A DNA stretch of 26,414 nt from NCBI GenBank assembly GCA_027325115.1, contig DAHWFG010000144.1:1-26414 (forward strand). Direction: 5' to 3'. This document shows, piece after piece, positions 16,710-24,633 of this stretch. The notes beneath the pieces were generated by a model, which saw only the letters and a program-made list of their open reading frames with translations, had not been told where the DNA came from and made no database searches. Origin of the DNA: JAKBCQ01 sp021807585. Lineage in GTDB: Bacteria > Planctomycetota > Planctomycetia > Isosphaerales > Isosphaeraceae. Position numbers and translations under genes: made by a program. How positions within the stretch are numbered: the first letter of the stretch is position 1; each line of letters begins with the position of its first letter.

Positions 16710-17852
16710 GTGACGCCTCCAATAAGTCAGTTCGACCGAAACGGCAAGCCCAAAACCGCCCCGCGGCTGACGATTTTGATCGTCAACCACGCGGGCTGGC
16801 CCGACGTCGTCGCGCTTGTCGATTCGCTGGCTCGATCGGCTTCGTACGACAAGGGGACATGCGAGATCGTGGTCGTCGACAACGCGTCGCCTGGGCCGAT
16901 TCCCAGATCGATCGCCGACTGTACTCATCCCCGATTTCGCCTGATCCTTCGTGAGATCAACGGCGGATTCGCCGCGGGGGTGAACACGGGCTGGCGGGCT
17001 TCACGCGGTGAATGGCTCCTTGTGCTCAACCCCGATATCGTCGCGTCGGCCGATCTTGTCGAAGGCGTTCTCGAGCGTGTCGAAGGTTACAGCAAGAGGA
17101 AAGGGCGACCCGCCCCCGGAATCGTCGGATTCGCTCTCCGCAACGTTGATGGATCGCACCAGCCTTCGGTCGGCGTGTTTCCGAGTTTGGCTCGAAGCGT
17201 GCGTGAGCAATTCATCCCTCGTTCGCGGCGGAAATATCAACCGCCGAGGCGCGTCAGAGCCGGGAGCGTGTCGTGGGTGACGGGTGCTTGCGTTTTGCTT
17301 AACAGCGAAATGATGCTCGACTTAGGTGGAATGGACGAGGATTTCTTTTTGTATCACGAGGAAGTGGCGCTTTGCCGCAGGGCGCGGTGGATGGGCTGGG
17401 ATGTCGAATACGACCCCACGCTCGCGGTCGTCCACGCCAAACCGCTCCAAAACCGACCGATCACGCCTCAAATGCGCGTGATTCTTCGACATAGCAAGTT
17501 GCTTTATTTTCGTAAATATTTACCTCGAAGTCAATTTGACGCGTTGGCGGCGATCGTGGCGGCGGAATCGCGGTTCCGCGGCTTCTGGGCGCGGCGCGGC
17601 GGGAATGAAGTCGAAGCCGGCGCGTGGAGGTTGATCGGCGAGATCACGCGATCGCTGCGGGACGATTTCGACACGGCGCCGAAGGGGGCCGCGGTTCTCG
17701 AACTGGCGCTCGCCGAGACCGAGTCGTCGACTCCGGGGAGCCGCAAGCATGGCGGCCGTGTCGATCGCGAATCTCCCCACGCGGGCCCCGTTCTTCGCGG
17801 CGTCGATCGGCGCCGCCAAGCCCTCGACGACCGCATGGAGGAAGTTGTATGA
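16710..17852 (+). CDS. Family 2 glycosyltransferase, rhamnosyltransferase-like
   Basis: A 380-residue GT-A enzyme. From the chosen start: LTILIVNHAGW (20-30), CEIVVVDNASPG (51-62), INGGFAAGVNTGWRAS (83-98), LVLNPDIV (104-111, NPD metal site), GSVSWVTGACVLLNSEMMLDLGGMDEDFFLYHEEVALCRRAR-type acceptor and base region after residue 190, and VVHAKPL. This is the WbbL/dTDP-rhamnosyltransferase pattern; sugar identity is inferred. I prefer the GTG at 16710 because AGGAA lies six bases upstream; a GTG at 16680 gives ten more residues but has no such site. The C-terminal 60 residues are low in hydrophobicity and not part of the fold. It starts divergently from the initiating transferase and overlaps the next gene by ATGA. 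Confidence 0.9.
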   Translation: MTPPISQFDRNGKPKTAPRLTILIVNHAGWPDVVALVDSLARSASYDKGTCEIVVVDNASPGPIPRSIADCTHPRFRLILREINGGFAAGVNTGWRASRGEWLLVLNPDIVASADLVEGVLERVEGYSKRKGRPAPGIVGFALRNVDGSHQPSVGVFPSLARSVREQFIPRSRRKYQPPRRVRAGSVSWVTGACVLLNSEMMLDLGGMDEDFFLYHEEVALCRRARWMGWDVEYDPTLAVVHAKPLQNRPITPQMRVILRHSKLLYFRKYLPRSQFDALAAIVAAESRFRGFWARRGGNEVEAGAWRLIGEITRSLRDDFDTAPKGAAVLELALAETESSTPGSRKHGGRVDRESPHAGPVLRGVDRRRQALDDRMEEVV

Positions 17853-19423
17853 GTAAATCAAAACATGTAGTATCAATTATTTGTTTAATGTTATTCGCGC
17901 TCGTCCTGCTGGGAAGGCTGGTGGGGCGAGCCGACGTGATCTTCGCCGACGGAGTCCGTTACATCGAACAGGCCGAGCGGATCGCGCGCGGATCGTGGAG
18001 CGAAGGCTTCTTTCGGTCGATCGATCATCCGCTTTATCCTCTCTTGATCGCGATCGTCCACGGCATTCTGGGAGATCACGGCGCCGATTCCTGGCAAACC
18101 GCGGCGCAAGGCGCGTCGGTCCTTTCGGCGGTCTTGCTTGTTATTCCTCTTTATTTATTGATTTTGGAACTCTTTGACGCGTCGACGGCGCGGCTTTCAT
18201 GTATATTCTTTTATTTGCTTCCGGTGAACAATCACGTGTTCGCAGACGCCTTAAGCGAAAGCTCGTTCCTGCTGTTCTGGACTTGGGGAGTCTGGTCGGC
18301 GCTGCGCTATCTGCGCGCCGGCAGGTTCGCGTGGTTGCCGGTGACGATCGGTTTCGCGGCGCTCGCGTATCTTTCACGTCCCGAGGGGCTGCTCCTTCCC
18401 GCCGCTGTCCTCGCGACGTTGCTCGCCGCTCCGCTCCTACCCGAAACGAAACTCAATCGGCGGCCGTACTGGTCGGCGATCGCTTTCTTTTTGATTGGCG
18501 GTATATGCACAATTGGCCCGTATGTGATGATGAAGGGGGGGCTGGGAACGAAGCCCGCGATCGCGCGGATCTTGGGGAACGCTCCCAATTCGCCGCCGAG
18601 CGCCGTCGAGCGAAAAGAACCGCTCGATCCCGAGCAAACGACGTCCGAGGGGCTTCGGCTCGCGGTTAAAGCCGTCGCGACTTCTTACCGCGACGCCGTC
18701 GGTCTTCCACTCTGGCCGTTCGCGATCGTCGGGATCTGGGCGAGCGCTCCGTTCCTCGATCGACGACGCGTCTGGCTCTTCCTGGCGATCATCGAACTCG
18801 CATCCGCCGCCGCGCTCACACGTTTGCATACGACGGGAGGATACTGCACGGCGCGACACGCGATGATCCCCGCGATGATCCTCATCGCAGCCGCGTCGCG
18901 CGGAGTCACGTGGCTTGTCGGCCAAATTCATCCACCCGGTTCGTGGCGCGGCGTTCAGGGAGAGCGGTTGACGCTCGGTCCCGCGATCTACGCGCTCATC
19001 GTCGCCGCGTTCGCGCTCTGGTACGCTCCCCAAAACCAGGCTCGGATCAATCAGGGGTACGGCGGATTCCGCGAGGCCGGAGCGTGGATCGATCATCATG
19101 TGCCTCAAAATGACACAATCCTTGATGTAACGGGCTGGTCGTTGTTCTACGCCGAACGCCCCGGTTACACGTTCTCGAATTTGGGAGAGGCCTCGCTCGA
19201 TCCGTCGCTCCGCTGGATCGTGGTTCGCGACGCACACCTCGTCGGCCCTTGGGAATACTGCAAAATTCTTCGGAAATTATCCGAAGGGCTTGAACCCGTC
19301 GCGTCGTTTCCTCCAACGCCGACTCGAGGCAAAGCGCGCGTGCTCGTTTTCGACCGCAAACAAACGCCGCGCCGAACCGCCCGCGCCGCCGAAATCACGG
19401 CCAAACAAGGATCGATCCGTTGA
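17849..19423 (+). CDS. Membrane glycosyltransferase, GT39/ArnT-like
   Basis: A 524-residue multi-pass membrane protein. It opens with a hydrophobic helix (VVSIICLMLFALVLLGRLV), followed by an acidic first periplasmic loop (IFADGVRYIEQAERIARG, then SIDHPLYPLLIAIVHGILG), a hallmark of the polyprenyl-phosphate-dependent PMT/ArnT family. About ten further hydrophobic stretches follow, and a C-terminal soluble region (GAWIDHHVPQNDTILDVTGW, then YAERPGYTF) as in this family. Such enzymes move a sugar from a lipid carrier to a glycan, lipid or protein outside the inner membrane. The start codon ATG (17849) overlaps the previous stop and follows a strong GGAGGA site, so this start is firm even though the frame is open further upstream. 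The acceptor is unknown. Confidence 0.88.
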   Translation: MSKSKHVVSIICLMLFALVLLGRLVGRADVIFADGVRYIEQAERIARGSWSEGFFRSIDHPLYPLLIAIVHGILGDHGADSWQTAAQGASVLSAVLLVIPLYLLILELFDASTARLSCIFFYLLPVNNHVFADALSESSFLLFWTWGVWSALRYLRAGRFAWLPVTIGFAALAYLSRPEGLLLPAAVLATLLAAPLLPETKLNRRPYWSAIAFFLIGGICTIGPYVMMKGGLGTKPAIARILGNAPNSPPSAVERKEPLDPEQTTSEGLRLAVKAVATSYRDAVGLPLWPFAIVGIWASAPFLDRRRVWLFLAIIELASAAALTRLHTTGGYCTARHAMIPAMILIAAASRGVTWLVGQIHPPGSWRGVQGERLTLGPAIYALIVAAFALWYAPQNQARINQGYGGFREAGAWIDHHVPQNDTILDVTGWSLFYAERPGYTFSNLGEASLDPSLRWIVVRDAHLVGPWEYCKILRKLSEGLEPVASFPPTPTRGKARVLVFDRKQTPRRTARAAEITAKQGSIR

Positions 19424-19613
19424 TCCTTCAAAAACGGTCGACGGCTCGGTTCGCGACCCGCGGCGAAGCATCGACGCCGAAACCGCGACCGACATTCGCC
19501 GGAAGCTTACAAGCGTCAACATTGTATTGTTTTTATGTTATATAATAATTTATCGATCAATTCGTGGGGATCGTCTGAATCCGACCGATCGTTTACGCGA
19601 GGATCATGATCAA
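19424..19613 (+). promoter_or_regulatory. AT-rich spacer with TATAAT before family 4 glycosyltransferase
   Basis: A 190-base gap interrupts an otherwise tightly packed glycan cluster. An AT-rich patch near 19520-19552 contains a perfect -10 hexamer TATAAT (19541-19546), but no acceptable -35 box at 16-18 bases. It could be an internal promoter starting about 60 bases before the next gene. GAGG just before 19614 is the ribosome binding site of that gene. Confidence 0.3.
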
Positions 19614-20981
19614 ATGAGAATCGCCTGGTATATTCATCGTTATTATCCGTGCGTCGGCGGGTCCGAGAATTTCGTCCGCGCGATGGCGTCGAGGTTCGCC
19701 GCCGAGGGCGCCGAGGTGAAGGTCTTCACGACCGACGCTCTCGAGCTGAGCCGGTTCGTCCATCCCTCGGGGCGCGCGGTCGACGCCCCCAAACGAGAAA
19801 CGATCGACGGAGTCGAAGTCAACCGATTCCCAATCAAACATGTTCCTGCACAACGGTATTTGGGAAAACTCCTCTCGTTCGTCCCGAATCAATCGATTCA
19901 GTGCCGTTACGCGTCGTATATGCCGATCGTTCCAGGGCTTCACGCCGCGCAGGGACGATTCGACGTCGTCTTCGGTGCGTGCTTTCCGTACACGATCTTC
20001 TCGTATGCGGCGCTGCATACCGCGCGGGCGTCGAACGCGCCGCTCGCGCTCGTCCCGTTTTTACATCTGGCGAATCCGGGAGATCCCGTTCGCCGAGTGT
20101 ACACCAAACCGCACCAGATTCGACTCCTCAAATCGGCCGACGGAATCGCGAGCCCGACAAATATCGAAATCCAATTTCATGAACAGAATGGAATATCTCG
20201 AGATAGAATCCTTCATTTGCCGATGGGTTTCGACATCGCAGCGACGACGCGCGGCGACGGCGCCTCGTTCCGCAAACGGTACGAGATCCCGCGCGATCGC
20301 GCCGTCGCGGGCCAGTTGGGAGCGCTCGATCTCAACAAGGGGACGAACGACCTCGTCGCCGCGATCGCTCGTCTAAACTCGAATCGTAGCCGCGAACGCG
20401 CGATAACGCTCGTTCTCGCGGGATCGCCGACTCCGCGGTTTAGCGAGCATTTCGCGTCCCTCCCCGACGGAATGAAACAACATGTTTTGATGACAGATGT
20501 TCTTGCCGATGAAGATGTTCGCGATTTTTATGATGCGATCGACGTTTACGCGATGCCTTCACGTACCGATTCGTTCGGGATCGTCTTTCTCGAGGCGTGG
20601 GCGAACGCCAAGCCCGTCGTCGCGGCGGCCGCGGGGGGAGTCGTCGAGGTCGTTCAAGACGGCGAAACGGGGCTCCTCGTCCCGTTCGGCGACATCGAAA
20701 AACTCGCGACGGCGATCGGTCGCCTGGTCGACGACCCCGAACTCGCCGGAAAACTCGGCCGAGCGGGTCGCTCGAACGTCGCATCGGGCTGCTCGTGGGA
20801 TGATCGCTTCCGAACGCTTGCAAATTGGACCGCGGCGCTCATCGATCGCAAACGCTCCGAATGCGATCGTCGCAGCGTCGGCCGAAACCCCGACTCATTC
20901 CGTTCGCGAACGATCGATCAAAGCGATTCCCAAACAATCGAACGAACGAGTCCGATCGTGACGAATACTTGTATGTTCTAA
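19614..20981 (+). CDS. Family 4 glycosyltransferase
   Basis: A 455-residue GT-B enzyme. The N-terminal domain begins MRIAWYIHRYYPCVGGSENF, including the glycine-rich acceptor loop of this family. The C-terminal domain has LPMGFD, a helix after LDLNKGTNDLV, and the donor-binding signature SRTDSFGIVFLEAWANAKPVVAAAAGGVVEVV (the usual E-x7-E appears as D-x7-E), then DGETGLLVPFGD. It retains the donor sugar stereochemistry and transfers from a nucleotide sugar. The start ATG at 19614 has GAGG about eleven bases upstream; the frame is open for 108 more codons upstream, but that part reads as non-coding. The last 40 residues after LIDRKRSE are polar and unlike the fold. It is the last gene of the plus-strand glycan run. 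Confidence 0.9.
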   Translation: MRIAWYIHRYYPCVGGSENFVRAMASRFAAEGAEVKVFTTDALELSRFVHPSGRAVDAPKRETIDGVEVNRFPIKHVPAQRYLGKLLSFVPNQSIQCRYASYMPIVPGLHAAQGRFDVVFGACFPYTIFSYAALHTARASNAPLALVPFLHLANPGDPVRRVYTKPHQIRLLKSADGIASPTNIEIQFHEQNGISRDRILHLPMGFDIAATTRGDGASFRKRYEIPRDRAVAGQLGALDLNKGTNDLVAAIARLNSNRSRERAITLVLAGSPTPRFSEHFASLPDGMKQHVLMTDVLADEDVRDFYDAIDVYAMPSRTDSFGIVFLEAWANAKPVVAAAAGGVVEVVQDGETGLLVPFGDIEKLATAIGRLVDDPELAGKLGRAGRSNVASGCSWDDRFRTLANWTAALIDRKRSECDRRSVGRNPDSFRSRTIDQSDSQTIERTSPIVTNTCMF

Positions 20982-21045
20982 TATAAATCAACAAATATAA
21001 TAAATAATTATTAATTATATAGTTAAATGGAAATGTAGATAGAAT
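20982..21045. other. AT-rich spacer between convergent genes
   Basis: Only 8 of 64 bases are G or C, in a genome near 58-60%. It separates the stop of the family 4 glycosyltransferase (+) from the stop of the prenyltransferase (-). It includes short palindromic runs such as TAATAATTATTA-like sequence, but no GC-rich hairpin, so an intrinsic terminator is not evident. Confidence 0.5.
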
Positions 21046-21930
21046 TTAGATTTTGATCGGCCAAGCCAGATCGGCGATTCCCACGACGAGCAGGCCGACG
21101 CTGATCGCGGCGTTGACGTGAAAGAACGCGACGTTGACCTTGGATAGATCGTCGGGCGCCACAATCGTGTGCTCGTGCACGAGGAGAATCGCGATCGCGG
21201 CGACTCCGCAAAGGTAAATCACCCCCAACGGGTAGATTCGGCCGAGCGCGATCAAAACCGCGATCATCGCCGCGTGACAACCCGCGGCGAGCCGCAACGC
21301 GCGACCGACGCCGATCCGCGCGGGAACGCTGCGCAAACCTTTCGATCGATCGAAATCAACATCTTGACATGCGTAGATGATATCAAAACCCGAAACCCAG
21401 AAAAAGACCGCAAACCCGAGCAGGACCGGAGGCGCGGCGATATCGCCGCGGAGCGCGATCCACGCGGCGATCGGCGCCGCCATCAGCGACGCCCCCAGCC
21501 AAAAATGAGCAAGACTTGTAAATCTTTTGGTATAAGAATACGCGAGCAGCCACGCGAGCACCGGCGCCGCGAGATAAAGCGGCAAGCGATTCGGCAAAAA
21601 GAACAGCGTCGAGGCGAAGAAGCCGATCGAGGCGACCGTCGTGAAAATCCACGCGGTCGCGAGCGAGACGCGTCCGGAAGGGATGTGTCGACTCGCCGTC
21701 CTGGGATTTTCGGAGTCGATCCCTCGGTCGACGATTCGGTTGAACGCCATTGCCGCGGCGCGAGCCGTCGCCATCGCCAGCAAGATTCCAATCCAATCGC
21801 GCGCACGCCCGCGCAAACCCCCCTCGGGAAGCTTCGCCGCGAGCGCCGCGCCGAACAGCGCGAACGGCAACGCGAACACGGTGTGACTGAACTTGATCAT
21901 CTCGAACAGATCACGCACTCGACCCGACAT
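21046..21930 (-). CDS. ubiA: UbiA-family prenyltransferase, probable menaquinone (MqnP-type)
   Basis: A 294-residue membrane prenyltransferase. The first aspartate motif is NRIVDRGID (N64, D68, D72), the second DVDFDRSKG (D190, D192, D194), and eight or nine hydrophobic segments surround them. The N-terminal MIKFSHTVFALPFALFGA is typical of UbiA. It attaches an isoprenoid chain to an aromatic carboxylic acid, using polyprenyl diphosphate and magnesium. With UbiX, UbiD and UbiE and no ubiquinone hydroxylases in this window, the futalosine-pathway prenyltransferase MqnP, acting on 1,4-dihydroxy-6-naphthoate, is the likeliest role. ATG at 21930 follows GGGAG and GAGG. It lies four bases after the short-chain dehydrogenase gene. 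Confidence 0.9.
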   Translation of the reverse strand: MSGRVRDLFEMIKFSHTVFALPFALFGAALAAKLPEGGLRGRARDWIGILLAMATARAAAMAFNRIVDRGIDSENPRTASRHIPSGRVSLATAWIFTTVASIGFFASTLFFLPNRLPLYLAAPVLAWLLAYSYTKRFTSLAHFWLGASLMAAPIAAWIALRGDIAAPPVLLGFAVFFWVSGFDIIYACQDVDFDRSKGLRSVPARIGVGRALRLAAGCHAAMIAVLIALGRIYPLGVIYLCGVAAIAILLVHEHTIVAPDDLSKVNVAFFHVNAAISVGLLVVGIADLAWPIKI

Positions 21931-21934
21931 ATCC

Positions 21935-22852
21935 TCAATTCTCCCGAGCGTCGGAGATCGCCCCGACCGTCGCCTCGACCGTATCCAATGAAGACGCGCC
22001 TTGCTGTTTCTGTTTATAATCGCTTGCGCGTTTCATCACGGACGAAACCGCCCAATCCCCCAGCGAAGGCGCGATCCGAAACGCGATCCCGATCGCTCGG
22101 AAAGCGGTCGTCACCCGCTCGTCGGGAGAGATTCTCCGCCGGGGGGCGACGAGGAGCCGAGCGATCCGCGCGGCGACCTTCCTCACAGGCGCCGCAAAAC
22201 CCGGCGGCGGGTTCGTCAGCGGATTACGCACGACCGGCTTGCCCGATTGGGCGCATGCGGCGTCGAAAAACTCGGTCTCGACCGGCCCCGGTTCGACGAG
22301 GCAAACGGTCACTTTTTTGAGCATAAGTTCACGTCGGAGCGCGTCGTTCCAATACGCGAGCGCCGCCTTGGTCGCTCCATAAACCCCCATCACCGGGTTC
22401 GCGAGCGCCGTAATCGACGAACCGACGTTGATAATCATCCCCTTGCTCTCGATCAAATGCGGCAAAGCACACCGCGTCAGCAAAACGGGAGCGGTGAAGT
22501 AGACGACGATCTGCCGCTCGATAGCCTCGGGATCGCTTTCCGAAAACGGATCGGCAAGTCCGAATCCTGCGTTGTTGATCAGCACGTCGATCCCGCCGAA
22601 TCGATCGACCGCGGTCGAAATCACCCGATCAATCGATGCGAGATCGCTCAAATCGACCGCGACGACCGCGATCTCAAGCCCCGGCTTCTTCTCGCGGATC
22701 TCGTTTGCAATCGCGTCGAGCCGGTCCCGCCGCCGCGCCGTCAAAACCAGACGATAACCCTCGTCGGCGAGCAACCGCGCCGTCTCGGCGCCGATACCGC
22801 TCGAAGCCCCCGTAATCACCGCCACCTTGCCGTGAAAATGTCCCGCCGACAT
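21935..22852 (-). CDS. Short-chain dehydrogenase/reductase (classical SDR)
   Basis: A 305-residue NAD(P)-dependent oxidoreductase. The cofactor motif TGASSGIG is at 14-21, NNAG at 93-96, the catalytic serine around 145-146 (NVGSS), and YGATK with Y158 and K162. Beyond the typical core of about 245 residues it has a C-terminal extension (VRKVAARIARLLVAPRRRISPDERVTT onward) of the DltE/YqjQ-like group. It lies between ubiX and ubiA with gaps of 33 and four bases, so it is co-transcribed with menaquinone genes. No SDR step is known in the futalosine route, so its role is open; lipid metabolism is also possible. AGGA seven bases before ATG supports the start. Confidence 0.88.
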   Translation of the reverse strand: MSAGHFHGKVAVITGASSGIGAETARLLADEGYRLVLTARRRDRLDAIANEIREKKPGLEIAVVAVDLSDLASIDRVISTAVDRFGGIDVLINNAGFGLADPFSESDPEAIERQIVVYFTAPVLLTRCALPHLIESKGMIINVGSSITALANPVMGVYGATKAALAYWNDALRRELMLKKVTVCLVEPGPVETEFFDAACAQSGKPVVRNPLTNPPPGFAAPVRKVAARIARLLVAPRRRISPDERVTTAFRAIGIAFRIAPSLGDWAVSSVMKRASDYKQKQQGASSLDTVEATVGAISDAREN

Positions 22853-22885
22853 TCGCTTGTCCTATCTAGATACAATCTTGTATTG

Positions 22886-23548
22886 TTATTTGACGGCCGC
22901 CGAATCGTCGGCGTCGACTCCCCAGCGGCGCGAGAGATCGTGCGCGATTCCCAGTTGGTCGCAGATCCGCGCGACGACGAAATCGACGAGATCCCCCGTC
23001 GTTCGCGGCCGATGATACCACCCCGGCGCCGCGGGCAACACGATCCCCCCCGCTCGAGTTAACGTCGTCATGTTCTCCAAATGCACAAGTGAAAGAGGAG
23101 TTTCACGCGGGACGACGATCAGCTTGCGACGCTCCTTGAGATGTACGTCGGCCCCCCGCGTGATCAAATTCGTCGTGATTCCGTGCGCGATCGAAGCGAG
23201 CGTGCTCATGCTGCACGGAACGATCACCATCCCCGCGGTCAAAAACGAACCGCTCGCGATCGACGCCGAAAAATCGTCGTGGCGATGATAAACGACCGAT
23301 TCCAACTCGGTTCCACCACCAGTCAGAAGTCGAGAATCGAACCGATCGAGCGCGATCGAAATCCCCAGCTCGGCGCGGATCACCTCGACCGCCGACGGAC
23401 TGACCGTCAGCCGAATCGATCGCCCCGCGCCGCTTAAAACCCGCAACAACCGCACCGCGTACGCCGCGCCGCTCGCCCCCGTGATTCCCACCACGATCGG
23501 CGGCTCGTCGCGCCCCAAACCGACGGATTGATCGCAAGTAATGCTCAT
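22886..23548 (-). CDS. ubiX: Flavin prenyltransferase UbiX
   Basis: A 220-residue enzyme that joins dimethylallyl phosphate to FMN, making the prenylated FMN cofactor of UbiD. Conserved segments are VGITGASGAAYAVRLL (20-35, FMN phosphate loop), VVYHRHDDF, a serine patch IVPCSMSTLASIAHGI (109-124), RETPLSLVHLENM (148-160), and PGWYHRP (175-181). The PAAPGWYHRPRTTGDLVDF end is characteristic of UbiX/Pad1. A polar 17-residue N-terminal extension precedes the fold. It sits 29 bases after ubiE and next to the other quinone genes, with ubiD starting divergently nearby, as expected for a cofactor supplier. Confidence 0.93.
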   Translation of the reverse strand: MSITCDQSVGLGRDEPPIVVGITGASGAAYAVRLLRVLSGAGRSIRLTVSPSAVEVIRAELGISIALDRFDSRLLTGGGTELESVVYHRHDDFSASIASGSFLTAGMVIVPCSMSTLASIAHGITTNLITRGADVHLKERRKLIVVPRETPLSLVHLENMTTLTRAGGIVLPAAPGWYHRPRTTGDLVDFVVARICDQLGIAHDLSRRWGVDADDSAAVK

Positions 23549-23577
23549 GTATTTAAATTCAAAAAACTGGTGCTCTC

Positions 23578-24324
23578 TCAGGCTTTTTTGACGCCGATGT
23601 ATAACGAAGCGATTCCGAACGTCAGAGACTTCATCCGCGTTTCAACGAGGCCCCGACTCGAAAGCAAATCGAGCATCGCTCGACCGTCGGGGAATTCGAG
23701 AACCGAATTCGGCAAATACCGATACGCTCCCGTGTCGTTGGGGGCGATCGCCTGCCCCACGTTCGGCAAAATTCGCTTGAAAAAGAATAAGTACAAGCGT
23801 CCCAGAATCGCTCCCCGAGGACGCGAGAACTCAAGGATCGCCACTTTGCCGCCGGGTCGGGCGACGCGGATCATCTCGTCGATTCCGCGCACCGTGTCGG
23901 CGACGTTCCTCAGCCCAAACGCGACCGTCACCACGCCGAACGTATCGCTCGGCAACGGCAAACTTTGCGAATCCCCCTCGACCAAAATCAAACGATCGTG
24001 GGCGCGCGCCCTGTCGATCTTGCGATTCCCCAAAACAAGCATCTCGCGACAAAAATCAACCCCGACGATCCGACACCCCGAACCCGTCGCGCGATGAAAC
24101 GCAAGCGCCAGATCGGCCGTCCCCGTGCAACAATCGAGCACCAAATCCCCGGGCTCAACCCCGACCGCGCCGATCGTATGCCTCCGCCAATATCGATCAA
24201 TATTAAAACTGAGTAAGTGATTGAGAAAATCATATTTTTTCGCGATCGACGCGAACATCGCGCGGACCCGCTTCCCCGATTTATCGACTCCCGTCGTCAC
24301 GGGCTTTTCCTCGGTGACGGACAT
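23578..24324 (-). CDS. ubiE: Demethylmenaquinone methyltransferase UbiE/MenG
   Basis: A 248-residue SAM-dependent C-methyltransferase that methylates demethylmenaquinone to menaquinone. Visible are FASIAKKYDFLNHLLSFNID near residues 24-43, motif I VLDCCTGTADLALA (62-75), VGVDFCREML, the motif AFGLRNVADTVRGIDEM, and RPGGKVAILEFSRPRG. LPNSVLEFPDGRAM and RTRMKSLTFG-like sequence finish the family pattern. I start it at ATG 24324 because GGAGAAAG lies nine bases upstream; the frame is open up to 24555, but that 77-residue lead is arginine-rich and unlike the family. It is the first gene of the minus-strand operon with ubiX, SDR and ubiA. Confidence 0.92.
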   Translation of the reverse strand: MSVTEEKPVTTGVDKSGKRVRAMFASIAKKYDFLNHLLSFNIDRYWRRHTIGAVGVEPGDLVLDCCTGTADLALAFHRATGSGCRIVGVDFCREMLVLGNRKIDRARAHDRLILVEGDSQSLPLPSDTFGVVTVAFGLRNVADTVRGIDEMIRVARPGGKVAILEFSRPRGAILGRLYLFFFKRILPNVGQAIAPNDTGAYRYLPNSVLEFPDGRAMLDLLSSRGLVETRMKSLTFGIASLYIGVKKA

Positions 24325-24633
24325 CGCGCGTTCTTTCTCCGCGAAAACGTTTCGAAAACATAACTCGCCGCCGGTTCGTCGCGCACGCCGCGACGCCCAG
24401 GTACGGACTCGTGCAAGGTTCATCCGGCGACCACACTCCACTGGTATAAGCGACCGAAGCCCTCGCGTCCAAGCCGAACGCCAAGGAACGCGATCAGAAG
24501 CAATCGTCCCCAAACGCCTTCGGCCGCCTCCGCAATCGGTTTCTCTCCCGCGCACGTCGTCGTTTGGGCGCGTTAGTGTAACTTATTCTCAGGACGTTCG
24601 CGTTGTCTTCGTCGAGATCGAGTTGAAGCAATC
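24325..24633. other. Divergent gap between ubiE and ubiD
   Basis: These 309 bases separate the two divergent quinone transcription units. The only promoter-like pair for ubiE I could find is weak: TTGGAC (24472-24467) and TATACC (24448-24443), 18 bases apart on the minus strand. No convincing promoter for ubiD is visible on the plus strand. No RNA gene or repeat is seen here. Confidence 0.4.

Noticed and set aside
19290..19613. N-terminal extension of the family 4 glycosyltransferase
   Set aside because: Family N-terminus MRIAWYIHRYYP and a ribosome binding site fit a start at 19614; the upstream part overlaps the previous gene in another frame.
21169..23062. Two long plus-strand frames opposite ubiA and the SDR
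   Set aside because: Antisense shadows of clear genes; arginine/proline-rich, with no motifs.
24325..24555. N-terminal extension of ubiE
   Set aside because: Arginine-rich, unlike the family, while GGAGAAAG precedes ATG 24324.
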